Positions 48,296 to 60,761 of a stretch of DNA of 64,000 nucleotides are shown here, in pieces. The notes below the pieces were generated by a model that worked only from the letters and a program-made list of their open reading frames with translations, ran no database searches and was not told the origin of the DNA. The DNA comes from Trichosphaerium sp. ATCC 40318 (lineage: Eukaryota; Discosea; Flabellinia; Trichosidae), in NCBI GenBank assembly GCA_038496445.1, contig JALMLS010000211.1, positions 99,106-163,105 of the forward strand, in the 5' to 3' direction. Made by a program: the position numbers and the translations under genes. Each line of letters begins with the position of its first letter. Within the stretch, counting starts at the first letter, position 1.

Positions 48296-50418
48296 ATGAA
48301 TCTACGCATATTTATGCGTATTGCACTCGTAATATACGTAACCAGCGTCCAAACAGCGAATGGTGCACTTGTAGACACCTGTGAAGAACATGGGAAGAGA
48401 TATCAACTGTACGATGATGCAGCGTCGTATAACGGTAGATGGGAAGTCGAATGTAATGGTGGTAAGTAAAGAGTATAGAACCACGCAATTGTACTAAAAC
48501 TGGGGTTTAGATTTTCACCCTGTAGCGATAGCAACCGTAAACGAAGCAATTGCACTCGCAAATTTCCCAGTACGTAGTATTACAAGAAAGTTCACTTTCG
48601 CCTTTTTTGATAAACGGATAGTTGCCATTATACGTCTTATTTCATTATTCACGTTTCAGAGGCCTTTAGCAACCGTTTTGTAAAACCGTAGGTCTATTTT
48701 GAGACTCTGCTCCTTGTTGAGCAAAAAGCTGATCTTTTTTTATAGTAGTTTTTGTTGCACAGTTAACGTTGCTTAGAATTTTCTGCTTTCAGTCTCATCA
48801 TCTACTACTTTTACATACAATAACAAATTTATCATGCCAGGGTTGTATAACTCTTCAACACCACCCAACCCTGGTTGTACTCAATATGAGTCAGGAGTAC
48901 GTTGTTTCCAAATTTTTGATTTTGTAGTTTATTCAAAGAACTTTTTAGGTGATCACTAACAAGTGTGATGCAACTCACTTTGTTTGCGAATCCAATATTA
49001 CCAAAGGATTCTCAAACTGTATTCAAGTTGAGTACAATTTTTCAAAAGTAGTGCTTACAGAGTCCCTACAATATCGCTTGTATATCGGTAAGCTGTTTTT
49101 CGTGTTTTTCTCGAAATGAAAGTTGTTATTTCCGTTTTTCTTGCGCACGTGCAGGTGTACTTATAAACAAAATATCTAGATCGTTTTTATGTAGTGTATA
49201 ACATGACGAATCCAAATTTCATAAATGCTGGCCTTTTTTGCAGGAAGAGAGGCGGATATCTTGCCAGCTCCAATTCATTTGATGAACATAGGTGGGGTGT
49301 TAAGGTTGCTGGAATAAATTACACAGGACCGTTTCTTATTGGTCTGTCTTCTTTGGGTAGATCTAATTCATCTGATTATGCTTGGGTACGTAATTAGAAA
49401 AAAAAATTGTTTAAGTAGAGTTCAAATGCCAACTTAATAATTTGGACAAGGATCCTAATAGCTTATTGTAGCAAACAAAAGAAGGAGGTTCAGAACCTTG
49501 GGTTGATGATTGGGTATTAACCTTAACAAACAATACCGTTGATATAAATCCGTGGGATGTTACTACCAGCATTCAACCAGATGGTGGAGAAGAAAAATGT
49601 GTTTACTTGTATAACTCTTTTTTTGTGATGTGTAGTTATCATAATACTATTTTCACGATTATTTTGTATTCCTTTATTAACACAAGTTTTTAGTACGCTT
49701 GAAAGGTTGAGTGATTATAAATGTATTGAAACAACAGTAAATGGGAAACCTCTTCTTCCAATATGTGAAGTTGAATACTACAAATGGCCTACATGGACGC
49801 CTTCAAAGCCAGAAAAGTTCAATACAGCACCAATATCATATGAATGGGAGGCCAAGATAGCAAAAAGTAAAGACAATAAGATTGAAGTGTTACAAGATGT
49901 GGAGATTGTTGGTACGACTGAACTAGCTAGCTACAACAAAACGAAATAAGAAAAAACTAAGAAAAAAAATATCTTTTGACTAGTCTTGTAATTACCAACG
50001 TGTTATTTCATCTAGGAAACCTCGAACTACCCGAAGGCACAACTATTAGTTTTGGATCGGGTGACATATCTTTAAATATTGGAAATTGTTTGGACGCTGA
50101 GAATCTTGCTGTTGAAGCAACAAAGGGTGTACGATTTAATTCCGCTTTTTTTTTTATGACTTTAATGGGACCTGACCTCATTTGTTTAATTAGACAACTA
50201 CCGTTACAATATCTTACAGTGACAGTTGTATTCAAGTCAATCCTACCATATTACTACCACCATGTGTAAAGACACAAAAGGAGAAGGAACATTCTTTTGG
50301 AAGAACAATTCTCCTATTACGGTTTAGTATTTCTGATGAAAAAGGTAGTGAATGTTCTTCATCAAGCGTACTTTTGGTATCTCTTTGGTTTTTAGTACTT
50401 AGTGTATTTGTTATTTAA
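48296..50418 (+). CDS. GPI-type surface protein with C-type lectin-like domains
   Basis: Resolved exons are 48296-48461, 48526-48569, ~48795-48895, ~48950-49089, 49195-49385, 49472-49608, 49694-49911, 50016-50128 and 50194-50418; one joint near 48570-48790 is unresolved. The start is a signal peptide (IALVIYVTSVQTANG). A first, partial lectin-like unit ends CDATHFVCE. The second is clear: LFCRKRGGYLASSNSFDEH, GPFLIGLSS, YAWVRN-type Trp, WVDDWVL, EEKCVY, YKCIET and PICEVE. It is followed by a proline-rich segment and a beta-rich stalk (LELPEGTTISFGSGDISL). The extreme C-terminus SSSSVLLVSLWFLVLSVFVI is a hydrophobic tail without a cytosolic part, typical of GPI attachment. It probably binds sugars or proteins at the cell surface. 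Confidence 0.75.
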
Positions 50419-51662
50419 CAACATATACAACTGAAATCTACTCCTAATCAGTATCAGCAAGTACTACGTGCAACACTAAAATAATAAAAAAAGAAAATTA
50501 CTAACTGCTTCGTTTGTTTCCTAACGAATAGCGTGTACCCATGACAGTATATCTTAGCGTCTTACTGATGAATCAACTGAAAAGGCAGATATCTAACTAC
50601 ACGGATATCTCACGCTGAATTTGATAGCTATCAAGGCATGATTACTGAAACAAGGCTTAAGGCCTTCGAACATTCGCATTGTATCTATTGTGAGCGAACC
50701 AAAGTCTATTGAAGGTCATATAATCCTATGCAGTATGCGAACGATCACGGAAAGCGCTCGCACATTCTATGTGTCACAACAAGCTGATGAGCCATGCTTG
50801 CGAGTTTTCAACTGTGATCGCGCAGAACCAGCTCGAAAGAGCCTTAAAGTATCGTGAATCAAAGAAGCACACGTTGTGACTCTTGCTAATATGTTAGAGT
50901 CTACAAAAGAAAGGAAAATGCTATTTTGAACTGAAAGCGCGCCAAAAAGGTTATGGTTTATATGGCTATGTCTCATATTACATACAAGTGCGTATAAGAG
51001 CAAAATCAACTGAACATTGGTAACGGTACGATCACGTTTTTTTGAACCGAAAAGGCACGATACATGTTCAAACCGTCACCAACGCTATGATTCTTCTACG
51101 TTATAAAATCGAGGCGTATTTTGAGCAACAAGAGCTTGAGAGAAGCTACAACAGAAAGATCGACCTTTTTTTGGATCAAAACTACACCGAAACACCTTGC
51201 TTTACATTAATAACATACCATTAGTAAATAAAAGTTGATTACGCAAGTTCTCGGTTCTTCGGATTCTTATTATTTAGTTTTGACTTAATATCCCTTGTAA
51301 ATATACATGAGTGTTAAAATACGCGTAAAAGATACTACACAGCAACGCAGAAACCAGTGTAAGCTGCTTTAAGTCTTTTTCGAATTTCACTTTTTTTCAC
51401 ATTTGTTTCTCAACAAGCCACTCTCGATTTACTTCATAACTCCACATCTTAAAACCCAACATCGAAATCCGTATTTTTACTAACAATTGGACTTGATATG
51501 CTTCAATTACCATGTACAACGTATTAGCTCGGTTTTCTCAAAAACTGTAGCAAACCACAATTTTTTTGCAATAAGAAATTACTTGGTTAAAAGGAAAATC
51601 GATTTTTTGTATAGTGGAAGCATACGAATACTACAACTATAATATCTATACTTCTGCTTGAC
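50419..51662. other. Long intergenic region, no gene recognised
   Basis: About 1.2 kb with only short, uncharacteristic ORFs (for example 50767-51009 minus and 51042-51224 plus). No repeats or structured elements were recognised. Confidence 0.45.
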
Positions 51663-51932
51663 ATGTCAAGACTACTCCGAGCAGTGCGAAAGTACGCTCG
51701 TAAAAAATACGATTCTCTCCTGGGCAGACCATTAGTGATTAATGTCACGGTCACAGTCCCTAAAAGCATCCTGGTTAATACCAACCCAGACTACACATAC
51801 GCTCTGACTTGGGACCCACAGGTAGAAGACCTCTACTACCCACCTACAGGCGTATCAAATATCATAATGATATCCAGCTATGACATAGATCTAGCAAAAA
51901 TGGCATTCGAAGGCGGAAGCCCAAGAATGTAA
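51663..51932 (+). CDS. Hypothetical 89-residue protein
   Basis: A complete ORF from ATG at 51663 has a basic N-terminus (LLRAVRKYARKKYDSLLGR) and a middle with VINVTVTVPKSILV and YTYALTWDPQVEDLYYPP. No family is recognised. Its stop codon abuts an A-rich microsatellite. It could be a single-exon gene or a fragment. Confidence 0.4.
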   Translation: MSRLLRAVRKYARKKYDSLLGRPLVINVTVTVPKSILVNTNPDYTYALTWDPQVEDLYYPPTGVSNIIMISSYDIDLAKMAFEGGSPRM

Positions 51933-51998
51933 AAAAAAAAAAAAAAACAAAAAAAACAAAAAAAAAACAAAAAAAACAAAAAAAAAACAAAAAAAATT
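51931..51998. repeat. A-rich microsatellite, roughly (A6-8 C)n
   Basis: A run of adenines interrupted at 7-9-base intervals by single cytosines directly follows the stop codon of the 51663 ORF. It could be a slipped poly(A), for example the remnant of a retrotransposed tail, but no element body is seen upstream. The rest of 51933-52716 shows no gene apart from a short sequence near 52172-52203 shared with 1634-1665. Confidence 0.75.
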
Positions 51999-52716
51999 TT
52001 GTTAGAAAATCCTGCAAAGAGGTTGTTGCAGCCTTTTTGTGTACTTGGTAAACCCAAAACCTGCTGAGTGCTTATGTGGTACTTGCGTATTGTGTCCATT
52101 ATCGAATCCAACAGTTTTCTACACGGCAACTAGAAACCGGACAACTTACTTTGGTGGCAAAAAGCGAGATTGTCACGTGCTCCTAAAATACCACAGAAAC
52201 TTATCAGCGGTTTTTTATTAGCAACCCCAAAGGCTGTCAAAGTTGTAAGTTGGATTTGTTGGTGTAACAATCAACATGTCTACTCGCATAACGTTAGATC
52301 GGTGTACGTAAACAGACAGAATAATGACTGAATTTTATAAGTCATGAATACTAGTGAAATATGGCCACACTCAAATATTCATTCATAGCGAAAGTACGAG
52401 TTCAGCATTTTTTTCACCTTTTTAAGTTAATTTAGCTATCGAAAGTATATGAGACCAGTGTTATCTGTTCAGCAAAATTTTAAAGCCCTGGCGTTACCGC
52501 CTTTAAAGCGGCTCATCAGAATCCCAAACATCTCGCAACATTTTTGTTGTGAGTTCATTCAATTGTATTGACTTGATGCTTATTGAGCTGCGGCAAAGTA
52601 GAGGTAGTTTCGAAGAGTGGTTATTTAACCAAATGAACGATTATTGTACATTGTGTACCACTATGATCCACTATGGCTAACAATCCTTTTTTCATTCACA
52701 TCCATTGTTATACATA

Positions 52717-54165
52717 ATGAGTACAGACAACAAATTACTACCCTTTCGTTTCTTTTTGTATTGCTTTCATTTCAGGGTACCTACAATACCTTCCTGCGTA
52801 ACCTTCTGCCATTAAGTTCCTTAAAAAATACAACTAGCGTTTGCTTTGGAGCTGAACGAATGGGGTGATTTGCGCACCTTGGGTCTGGAACAAGTACTGG
52901 ATAATACGAAAGAACAGATTCGTGATCCGGTCATTGCTAGTGGTACCATACCCAGTAAAGGAGATGTTGTCTGTTTAGCTGTTCGTATCGCTGGTATTGT
53001 AGATACATTGAAAATAAGCGGGTTTGCTGTCATGATGGGTACACTCGAAGGCAAGTCACATGTTTTTGTAAAATAATCACGTGCTGACAATTAACGTATT
53101 TTCTTAGAAATTTCTGGTGGAACTGCAAGTGTCCATAGAGTGGCAGTACCAGTGGAGTATTTACAGATTGTCTATGGAAATGATGAGTTCGCTGTGTTAA
53201 CTCGAGATACAGTCGGTCCTTCAAAATTTACCATGTACCTACGATTTATTGGGTACAACGGAGGCGTACGTACTATATATATCAATGCTATGGGTATCTA
53301 ACATTTATATGTATAGTTAACAATTTCAGAGCCTCTTAAAATACATACCAGCAGCGCCAGTTTCGATGCAGGTTTGGGTTTCACCTTCGCTAGACGTATG
53401 TTTCGAAAAACAAAGTAACATTTATGGACAGTACCCTGATAATAACCTGATACTGTAGCTACAAATACGTACATGATTGTGAGACCAGGATTATACCCTA
53501 CCTTTGTGAATGAAGACAAACAAGTTCGAAAGATGGATACTAACTGTACGTTCAAACAACAGTACTTTTGCCTCACATTCGTTTAGTAATTCAAACACCA
53601 AGCTTTCCTGTAAGAGATACTACAGCAATTGCCATGGATGAATGCTTCCTTTTTATTTTTAAAAGAAGTGCAAATGGTGACATCGAAACACAGTCTATCA
53701 CCTCTCCCTACACTGAGGTAAACAGAAAGCAAAACAAAACATTTCAAATGAGTAACATCCTACTAGTTGATGAAGTATACTGCTTATAGAGGCTCCACCA
53801 CTCGGTTCTTTGATAGTGTAGCATACGACCCAGTTTCCAATCACGCAGGAGTATTTTTATTCACAGGCTTTGCTGGAGATAAAACTCTGAGAATTCAACA
53901 ACTATCATTAGATTGTACAAACTCAGGATCGGTACCAGTAGTTGTTCACAACGATATTTTATCAACAAAAATTGAAATTGATACATATACAAGAACCGTT
54001 GCAATAGCTCCCTCTTCGCATGAAAGCAAAGCATTTATTGCAGCTGTGATAAGAACGGCGAACCGTGATAGAAAGACAGTTCTCTATTCCATAAGTCGCA
54101 ATGTAATCGAACAACTAATAAACTGTTTTTTTCGTGTTGTATTAATTAGTATGAAAACCAGATAG
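52717..54165 (+). pseudogene. Broken upstream copy of a tandem surface-protein gene
   Basis: Exons equivalent to those of the gene at 54785-56609 are at 52838-53050, 53108-53263, 53330-53395, 53459-53545, 53587-53717 and 53767-54098. Two lesions are visible. The signal-peptide ATG (52717) is out of frame with the hydrophobic LSFLFVLLSF segment because of a 1-base length difference from the sister copy. At about 54098 the coding sequence jumps to sequence matching the sister's stop-codon region, removing about 480 bp that encode the end of the ectodomain, the Pro/Ser/Thr stalk and the membrane anchor. If any product is made it would be soluble. Two introns begin with GC (53051 and 53264). Confidence 0.75.
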
Positions 54166-54784
54166 AGGTACTATCTATTCGCTAAGTGCTACGATCACAA
54201 ACTAAGTTGAGTCAAGATGCACTGACTAGGTAATAAAAACATCACGTGTTTCACTACATGAAGTGTTTTTGAGATCACATTTATTGAATTAATGGCAAAA
54301 ACTGTCACTATGACAAATCTCGGCATTTTTGAGAGAAATCTACCGCTAATGCTAAAAGTGCTTAAAAAGGTAAACTTTCTTTGTTAGAGTTCATAAGTGA
54401 GATCATAAAAGCACTAAATCGCTAAGCACTGTAATGCGTCCATAGCCTCCAGATATAGGCTTTATCAACCACAGAAAGTAATTTTACACCAAAATAGCCG
54501 CAATAAATTTTCTCAGTAAACTACTTTAACCCAGTGTGGACTAATTCTGGTTCTTTGTGACATAAACACAATGATATTCCCTGGCAGATACGTGCTGAAA
54601 ACATTACGATTACTATGGTAAACCACAACTTACTAGTCTGCAGGTTAGTTGAAAAGAGGATACAAGTGAACAAACTGAAGAGGTTCTTTGAGTTGTTGCC
54701 TTGTAAAGGACATAAATACTAGGCGCACTATGATCCACTATGGTTAACAATCCTTTTTTCCTATTCACACACCTTCATTGTACG

Positions 54785-56609
54785 ATGAATACAACATATC
54801 ACACCACTACGCTATTGTTTCTTTTTGCATTGCTTTCATTTCAATGTACCTTCAATACCTTCTTGCGTAACCTATTAATTACAACTAGCGCTTGCTTTGG
54901 AGCTTAACGAATGGAGCGATTTGCGTACATTGGGTCTGGAACAAGTACTGGAGAGCATGGATGAAGAGCTACACGATCCGGTCATCACTAGTGGTACCAT
55001 ACCCGGCAAAGGAGATGTTGTCTGTTTAGCTGTTCGCATCGGTATTAATACTGTGGATGGATATTTAAAGCTAACTGGTTTTGCTGTTATGATGGGTACA
55101 CTCGAAGGCAAGTCAAGTGTTTTTCTTAATATTCACGTGCTGATAATTAACGTATTTCTTAGAAATTTCTGGTAGAACTGCAAGTGTCCATAGAGTATCA
55201 GTACCCGTGGCTTACTTGCAGATTGTATACGGAAATGATGAGTTTGCTGTGTTAACTCGAGACGCGCTTGGTCGCGATAACTATACCATGTACCTACGAT
55301 TTATTGGATACAACGGAGGCGTACGTACTGTATATCAATATCGTTATCTAATGTTCACTAGCTAACGGTTTCAGAGCCTCTTGAACTACTTAGGGATAGC
55401 ACATGGTTTGATGCAGATTATGGTTTCTCCTTCGCTAGGAGTGCGTTTCGTTATACACAGTTACATGTATTGATAATTACCTGATACTTTAGCTACAAAT
55501 ACGTATATGATTGTGACACCAGGATTGTACCCTATCTTTGTGAATGAAGACAAACAAGTTCGAAAGATGGATACTAACTGTGCGTTTAAAGAGCACTAAA
55601 TACTGAAATACTAACCTCTTTTTAGTTAGTAACGCAGGATACAAAAGATATACTACAGCAGTTGCCATGGATGAATGCTTCCTTTTCTTTTATCGTACAT
55701 TCAGCGATACTGACATCTATACGCAGTATATCACTTCTCCCTATACCGAGGTAAACAGAAACAAAAGAGTTCAAATGAGAAAGTTGGGTTTTCTTACTTT
55801 TCAACTAGATATTGAGTACTGTGTCTGCCGGAAGAACTGCCTCGTTCTTAAAAAGTACAGCATACTCTCCGGTAACCAAACATGCAGCAGTGTTTCTATA
55901 CACAAAACACAGTAAATCTCTGTTACTTCAACGTCTATCATTGGATTGTACAAACCCGGGACGACTAAAAGTTCACTACAATTCTCTCTCACAACACTTT
56001 GCAATTGATCTAAATTCAAATAATGTGGTTATGGCTCCTTCTTCGCATGAGAAACTAGACTTTGTTGCATCTGTGATAAGAACATATCGTACTAGAAGGA
56101 CAGTTCTTAATTCCATAACAAGTAACAACAACGTGATTACAAATATTTTACCAAATGAACCGTATCAACCTGTAACTCAGGATGTAGCATGGATATCCCG
56201 TGATGGAACAAGATGTGGTATTGGCGTTGTACGTGCCATGGAATAGCAAGTATTTATTTAACCACCATTTAAGGTCGTGACACAAGGACAAAAGACAGTT
56301 TCCATTTTTTTCGCTGATGAACAATATCTATGTCCTCCTCCACCTCCTTCAACGTCGTCGCCTATCTCTGCTTCAACAGGTGCACCTTTTGTATCTCCAT
56401 CAAACGTGCTATCGCCGGATGCAGTTCAAACACGTTCGCCATCAGTACAACCAAATGTGAGTAACTCGCCAATTGATTCAAGTGTTCCAAGTGAAGAACC
56501 TACAACAAACGACACTCCAACATCAACTGCAGTTATATTGGAAACCAAAATAAGTTTGATTCTCCTCTCAGTATGTTTGATAATATGTCTTTTACTACAA
56601 GCAATGTAA
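54785..56609 (+). CDS. Lineage-specific surface protein with Pro/Ser/Thr-rich stalk and C-terminal anchor
   Basis: Eight exons (54785-54845, 54889-55107, 55163-55318, 55375-55440, 55493-55579, 55626-55750, 55809-56228, 56274-56609) join in phase to 489 residues. A signal peptide (LLFLFALLSFQ) precedes an ectodomain of repeated beta-type segments (LQIVYGNDEFAVLTRD, MYLRFIGYNG, TTAVAMDECFLFFYR, SPVTKHAAVFLYT, RRTVLNSITS), which could be propeller-like. A mucin-like stalk of about 85 residues (PPPPPSTSSPISAS and similar) follows, then a hydrophobic end ISLILLSVCLIICLLLQAM, suggesting GPI or single-pass anchorage. I know no named family. Introns at 55108-55162 and 55319-55374 begin with GC; the phase of the following exons requires this. 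The sister copy lies directly upstream. Confidence 0.72.
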
Positions 56610-57165
56610 TCAAACAACCAATAAAAAACTGTTTGTTTTCCAGTTGATATATTTTGCAAACCATCTCGTTTTAAAAAGGTAACAATTGCAGGATGCACGC
56701 TATAGGTAAACTCTCCGATTGCGGCTACTATTTCTAGTTTTTATACGAGGAGTGTGAACACCGTACATTACAATAAATACAGAAAACAACAGCAATAAAA
56801 TCATTAATTGGTTTAATTCTCTTTTTTTTCTTAAATTAATTACATTATACAACTAAGCGTAAAAAGCATGATCAGGCGCACTATCTACATTAAACAAAAA
56901 AGAGCAAGAAGAAGAGGGAAGGAATTAATAAGCCAAAAACCCCAACTCTCAACCCCTCTCACCCTTTACAAAGTGCACCACACACATGTAATTTTAGACC
57001 TTACACGGAGCTCCACGCTAAGAGATTCTTCTTTTGTTGGTTCTCAAAATCAAAAGAAAAATCAACTGTTTTCATCTTCATCCCATAGATCTATCTAAGG
57101 ATCGAGTTCTTGACTATTTTTGTTCACCACTAAACAAAAAAAAAATTAGCAACATGTTTTTTAGT
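56610..57165. other. Convergent intergenic region
   Basis: 3' regions of the surface-protein gene (AATAAA near 56771) and of the coiled-coil gene meet here. The plus-strand ORF at 56868-57098 has no recognisable content. Confidence 0.5.
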
Positions 57166-58104
57166 TCAAACAGTCTTACACTTATTCCTACGACCTCTAG
57201 GAGACATATGCCTTCTTGGTGATACTGCAGGTACTTCTTCTTTAGCTTTAACAACCTTAATAGGCTCAGGTTTCACCACAGGTGGAGCACTACCATTGGC
57301 TGAAAAAGTAACAGATTTTGTTCTTTCAGATAAAGGCTGAGCATGTCCCAAAGGTGCCGCAACGCTTACTTGAGAATCTGATCCGGCTTGAGGTGGGAGA
57401 CTAGCTGTAGAAGATGTATTCGAAGCCTCTGAAGGAGTAGAATGTGAAGAATGTGTTGACAAACTATGAAGTCCTCCAGCAGCTGCTGTTGTTCTTTGAA
57501 TCTGTTTCGGTTTATCCTTTCCGCTTGATAGGTTCTTCATACGCATCATTTGCTGCGCTTTTGACTTTGGTTTGTTTCCAAGAATCTCGTTAAGTTCTTC
57601 AATCTTTGAATTAGATCCTATAGGCTCTACATTACCCTTTTTGGCTTCTTCAATGTATTGTTCAATATCTTCTTCGCTCAAAAGTTCTTCGATTGCACGA
57701 AGTTTTTCTTGCAAAGTAAACTGCTCCTGCAAGCGACGACGCTCTTCCGCTTCATATTCAGCAAGTTTTTCAAGCGTTTTAACACGTTCATGGAGTTTAT
57801 CATTTTTTTCCTTCAGTAGCTCGTTTTGGCGATATAGCACTTTATTTACTTCTAGAGCTTCTTTAATAGCCTCTTCTGTACGCTCAGATCGCCTATAAAC
57901 AAAATAAGACCTCTAGGAAGAAGAAAAAAAATAATCCAATAAAAGGTATTGGACAGTATCGGAAGATAAAATTAATCTCGTTGCATACTGTTTGTAAAAT
58001 TCCATTCTTTGATTTTGTTGATCATCAGTAAGGTCAGATATACGTAGCACTGTCTCATCAAAGTCAACTTTAACACCATCAAGCACACTCAGCTCCTTAG
58101 CCAT
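57166..58104 (-). CDS. Coiled-coil protein with Ser-rich C-terminus
   Basis: Two exons (58104-57989 and 57892-57166) join in phase to 280 residues. After VLDGVKVDFDETVLRISDLT comes a coiled coil spanning about residues 25-125 (for example LYRQNELLKEKNDKLHERVK and LQEQFTLQEKLRAIEELLSE). The C-terminal 130 residues are low-complexity Ser/Thr/Pro/Lys, ending PRGRRNKCKTV. No family is recognised. The start MAKEL at 58104 is favoured, and the upstream CH-domain gene terminates about 100 bp away. Confidence 0.68.
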
Positions 58105-58204
58105 CGTCAGAAGCGTTTAAATAGAAAAAAAAAAAGCAAACAACAAAATGGTTTTTGTAGACTAGAAATTCGCTTGTGCTTCGAAGTGCATGCTTCATAC
58201 AAAG

Positions 58205-60761
58205 CTAACGCCGTCGTTGCTACAAAAAAAGAACCCGCAAACGTACATTTTTCACCAAATGTCGTAGACGTGATACTTCGTTTTGAATGGTACCAATAGG
58301 ATTCTTCTTCATAGACAGTACTTCAATCTTAATCTTAAAAATGTAGAGATACAATAGAAGAGCTTCAGGTGTTTCGCCTACGCGTAGATGAGTAAAAAAA
58401 ATTATAGATTATCAGCATTTTGTTGCTTTTATGTCGTCTTACCTTCTACAATAGCATCTGGACTCAATAATGGAGGAATATCTAAGTACTTTTCGGCTAA
58501 CTGAAACACTGTTGCAAGTAATCTCTTTTTATCAGTCTACAAATTAAAAACAATTAGTTAAAGAGCCTCTCCACAAATAAAACAATAAAAGGAAAGGAAG
58601 AAAAAACCGTTACCATTTCAAATTGATCCAAATCTACAAGTTTGTGATCAACAGCATGTAGCAACGCCAAGAAGGGTACGCCATTTGAAAAACTAAGCCA
58701 CCAGGGTCAGAGCCAATAATAAAAGAAACACAAAACAAAAAAAGAACAGAAACAACGACGCACCTGTTCAATCCAGTAATCTTAACGTGAGAGTATGAAC
58801 GAAGTTGGTGACGAACCCAAGCCAATACGTCATCTCGTATCTCAGTAAAGTTCTCTAAGGTAAAAATGAGTAAGCAGACAAAAAAGAAAAAAAAAATGTC
58901 GATAGAGGGATACCAAGTGTGAATTAATAAATAATTAAATATAAAATACGATACGCATACTAGAAAGTTTGTCACGGTACAGCAAGAAGGATAACGAGCG
59001 CTAACGCGATTTAAAAAATATGAAAATTGTTTAACCGTATTCTTTCTTGCTGTAACGTTTACAAAACGGCGTTCGTTGGTAAGCGCTACTACTGCAGTGG
59101 CGCTTGCCTTACTAAACACCAAAATTACCTATTTCATATACATAGTTCATATCCTTTCGTATACCAGTGTAGCGCGGACTCAGAGCGCCTGAATACCGCG
59201 GAGATGTAGATAAACCAGCTACTGTTAACGAGCGTTCCCGATTACCGTATCGATTCTTCCTCGAGCCTTTGCGTATGTTACTCACCGCGAATATAAAGTA
59301 AACTGCTTTTGAAGCAGCGAAAAAAGTCAAAAATAGTTTGACCGCCACTTAAGCTTAGAAGCTACAAAAAAATACACGAAGGCAATTGGTAGGCAATACA
59401 TACACAAATAACATACGAAAACCAAAAAAAAAAAAATTCAAAAATTGAAAACCGCTACGAACATAGCCGAAAGCACAGCTCTATAGTTCTGCTTGGCTAA
59501 AATGCAACTAGAAAATATTATGTACCAGTCATCGAGCCTGGAGGCGGAGGAGATATTTCAGCATGTTTGAAGCCAAATCGTGGCGACTCGCTACCAGACG
59601 TCTACACAAGTAAGCATCATAGTCATAACGGTGTATATAGCAACGTACGATGGATTTATCAGAACCAGACCTTACCATATCAACATCTCCATCAGACGAA
59701 TTGGTAGAATCCTGTGTGCCTCTACGCAACTACTCAAAGAATAAACAAAACCATTAAATATTGTGGTACAAAAAATAAATTGTTTTTCAAAAAAAGAAGA
59801 AAAGTATGTTCCAAATTTTGACGTACTCTGCCTCTTGGTTTTGATGATTTATCCTTTCTCAACCGTTTTGCCCTGCGTACTACTCTAATCTCATTGCTCT
59901 TTTTAATCTCATTAGCACCTCTATGTCCTCTTGGAGTTTTTTGTCTCTTATTCTGTTTGTTTTCATTCTCAATGTACGCACGCTAAAAAACACGATGTCA
60001 AAACACAAATGAAAATAAAACCAATATTTAAAGGTTCTAAAGCAAACTAAACATACCAAAAAATGAGCACGCCAAGCCGAAGAAGCGCCATGGTTACTTG
60101 CGAGAGCAAGCTCCTATTATAAGTGTCAAAGACTGCACAAAAACAAAAACATTACAAATAAGGCAAAAAAAAAACAACAAAACATCTAAATAAGCGTTGA
60201 TTTCCATTCAAGTTGTTGCAAAGGCGTTATGGTAAGTAAATAAAAAAAAATAGTGTTTATTGCTTTTGTCAATAAACCTTCTATGCTCTAAAGGCGTACC
60301 TTGGTGATTGGGAAGTGCTCAAGATATAGTGGATACCAAAAAGAGTCTGAATACAATAATGCGTGCCAATATTTGCAGACACGACTGCAAAGGCATAGGT
60401 GTCGTATATCGAAATATTTGAATACTTTGTACATGACCTACACCCATTTGTAATTAGAAAGACGTTTGCATAATTAGGAATAAACGCATAAAAAGAGCTG
60501 CTAGGCATGTTTAAAGACACATAGCCGTTGCATAAATAAAATTGCTTGACATTGAACGTTTTGGTGTGGTTTTGACGAAAAACATACGTCTTCGGGGAGT
60601 CCATTGCCTGATTTCTTTAGAGAGGCCATTGCCTTTTGAAAGGCGTTGAGCGCGTCCTTTTCGGCAAAGTTGTATAAGGCGCTTTGGTTTTCTATTGCTT
60701 TGAGTTGTTTAACTCGCTTTTTTTCATTTTTTCGTTTTTGGCTCCGATCGGTCAGAGGCAC
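58205..60761 (-). CDS. Single calponin-homology (CH) domain protein
   Basis: Many short exons join in phase, starting at ATG 60761 (MPLTDRSQKRKNEKKRVKQL) and ending with a tiny last exon at 58205 (QRRR). Exons pass through ELALASNHGASSAWRAHFL (about 60113-60057), RAYIENENKQNKRQK (~60000-59828), LRRGTQDSTNSSDGDVDM, a Pro-rich EISPPPPGSM and SLTVAGLSTSPRYSGALSPR. The CH domain occupies the C-terminal third: FTEIRDDVLAWVRHQLRSY, then SFSNGVPFLALLHAVDHKLV, LFQL-type LLATVFQLAEKYLDIPPLL and ALLLYLYIFKIKIEV. CH domains bind actin, microtubules or signalling partners. The basic N-terminal half has no recognised domain. The gap 60762-61599 shows no gene. Confidence 0.75.

Larger units (their letters stand above)
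52650..56640 (+). repeat. Direct tandem duplication of the surface-protein gene
   Basis: The two units start with nearly identical sequence (ATGATCCACTATGG near 52662 and 54729) and stay alignable through exons, introns and the region after the stop codon. The upstream unit is shorter because of the internal deletion. The region 54166-54784 between coding parts includes the 5' flank of the second unit and no other gene. Confidence 0.85.

Noticed and set aside
54856-54888. A 22-nt ultra-short intron in the second surface-protein copy
   Set aside because: A 43-nt intron with a GTACCT donor at 54846 gives the same phase and a better signal-peptide junction, and the sister copy supports the same donor.
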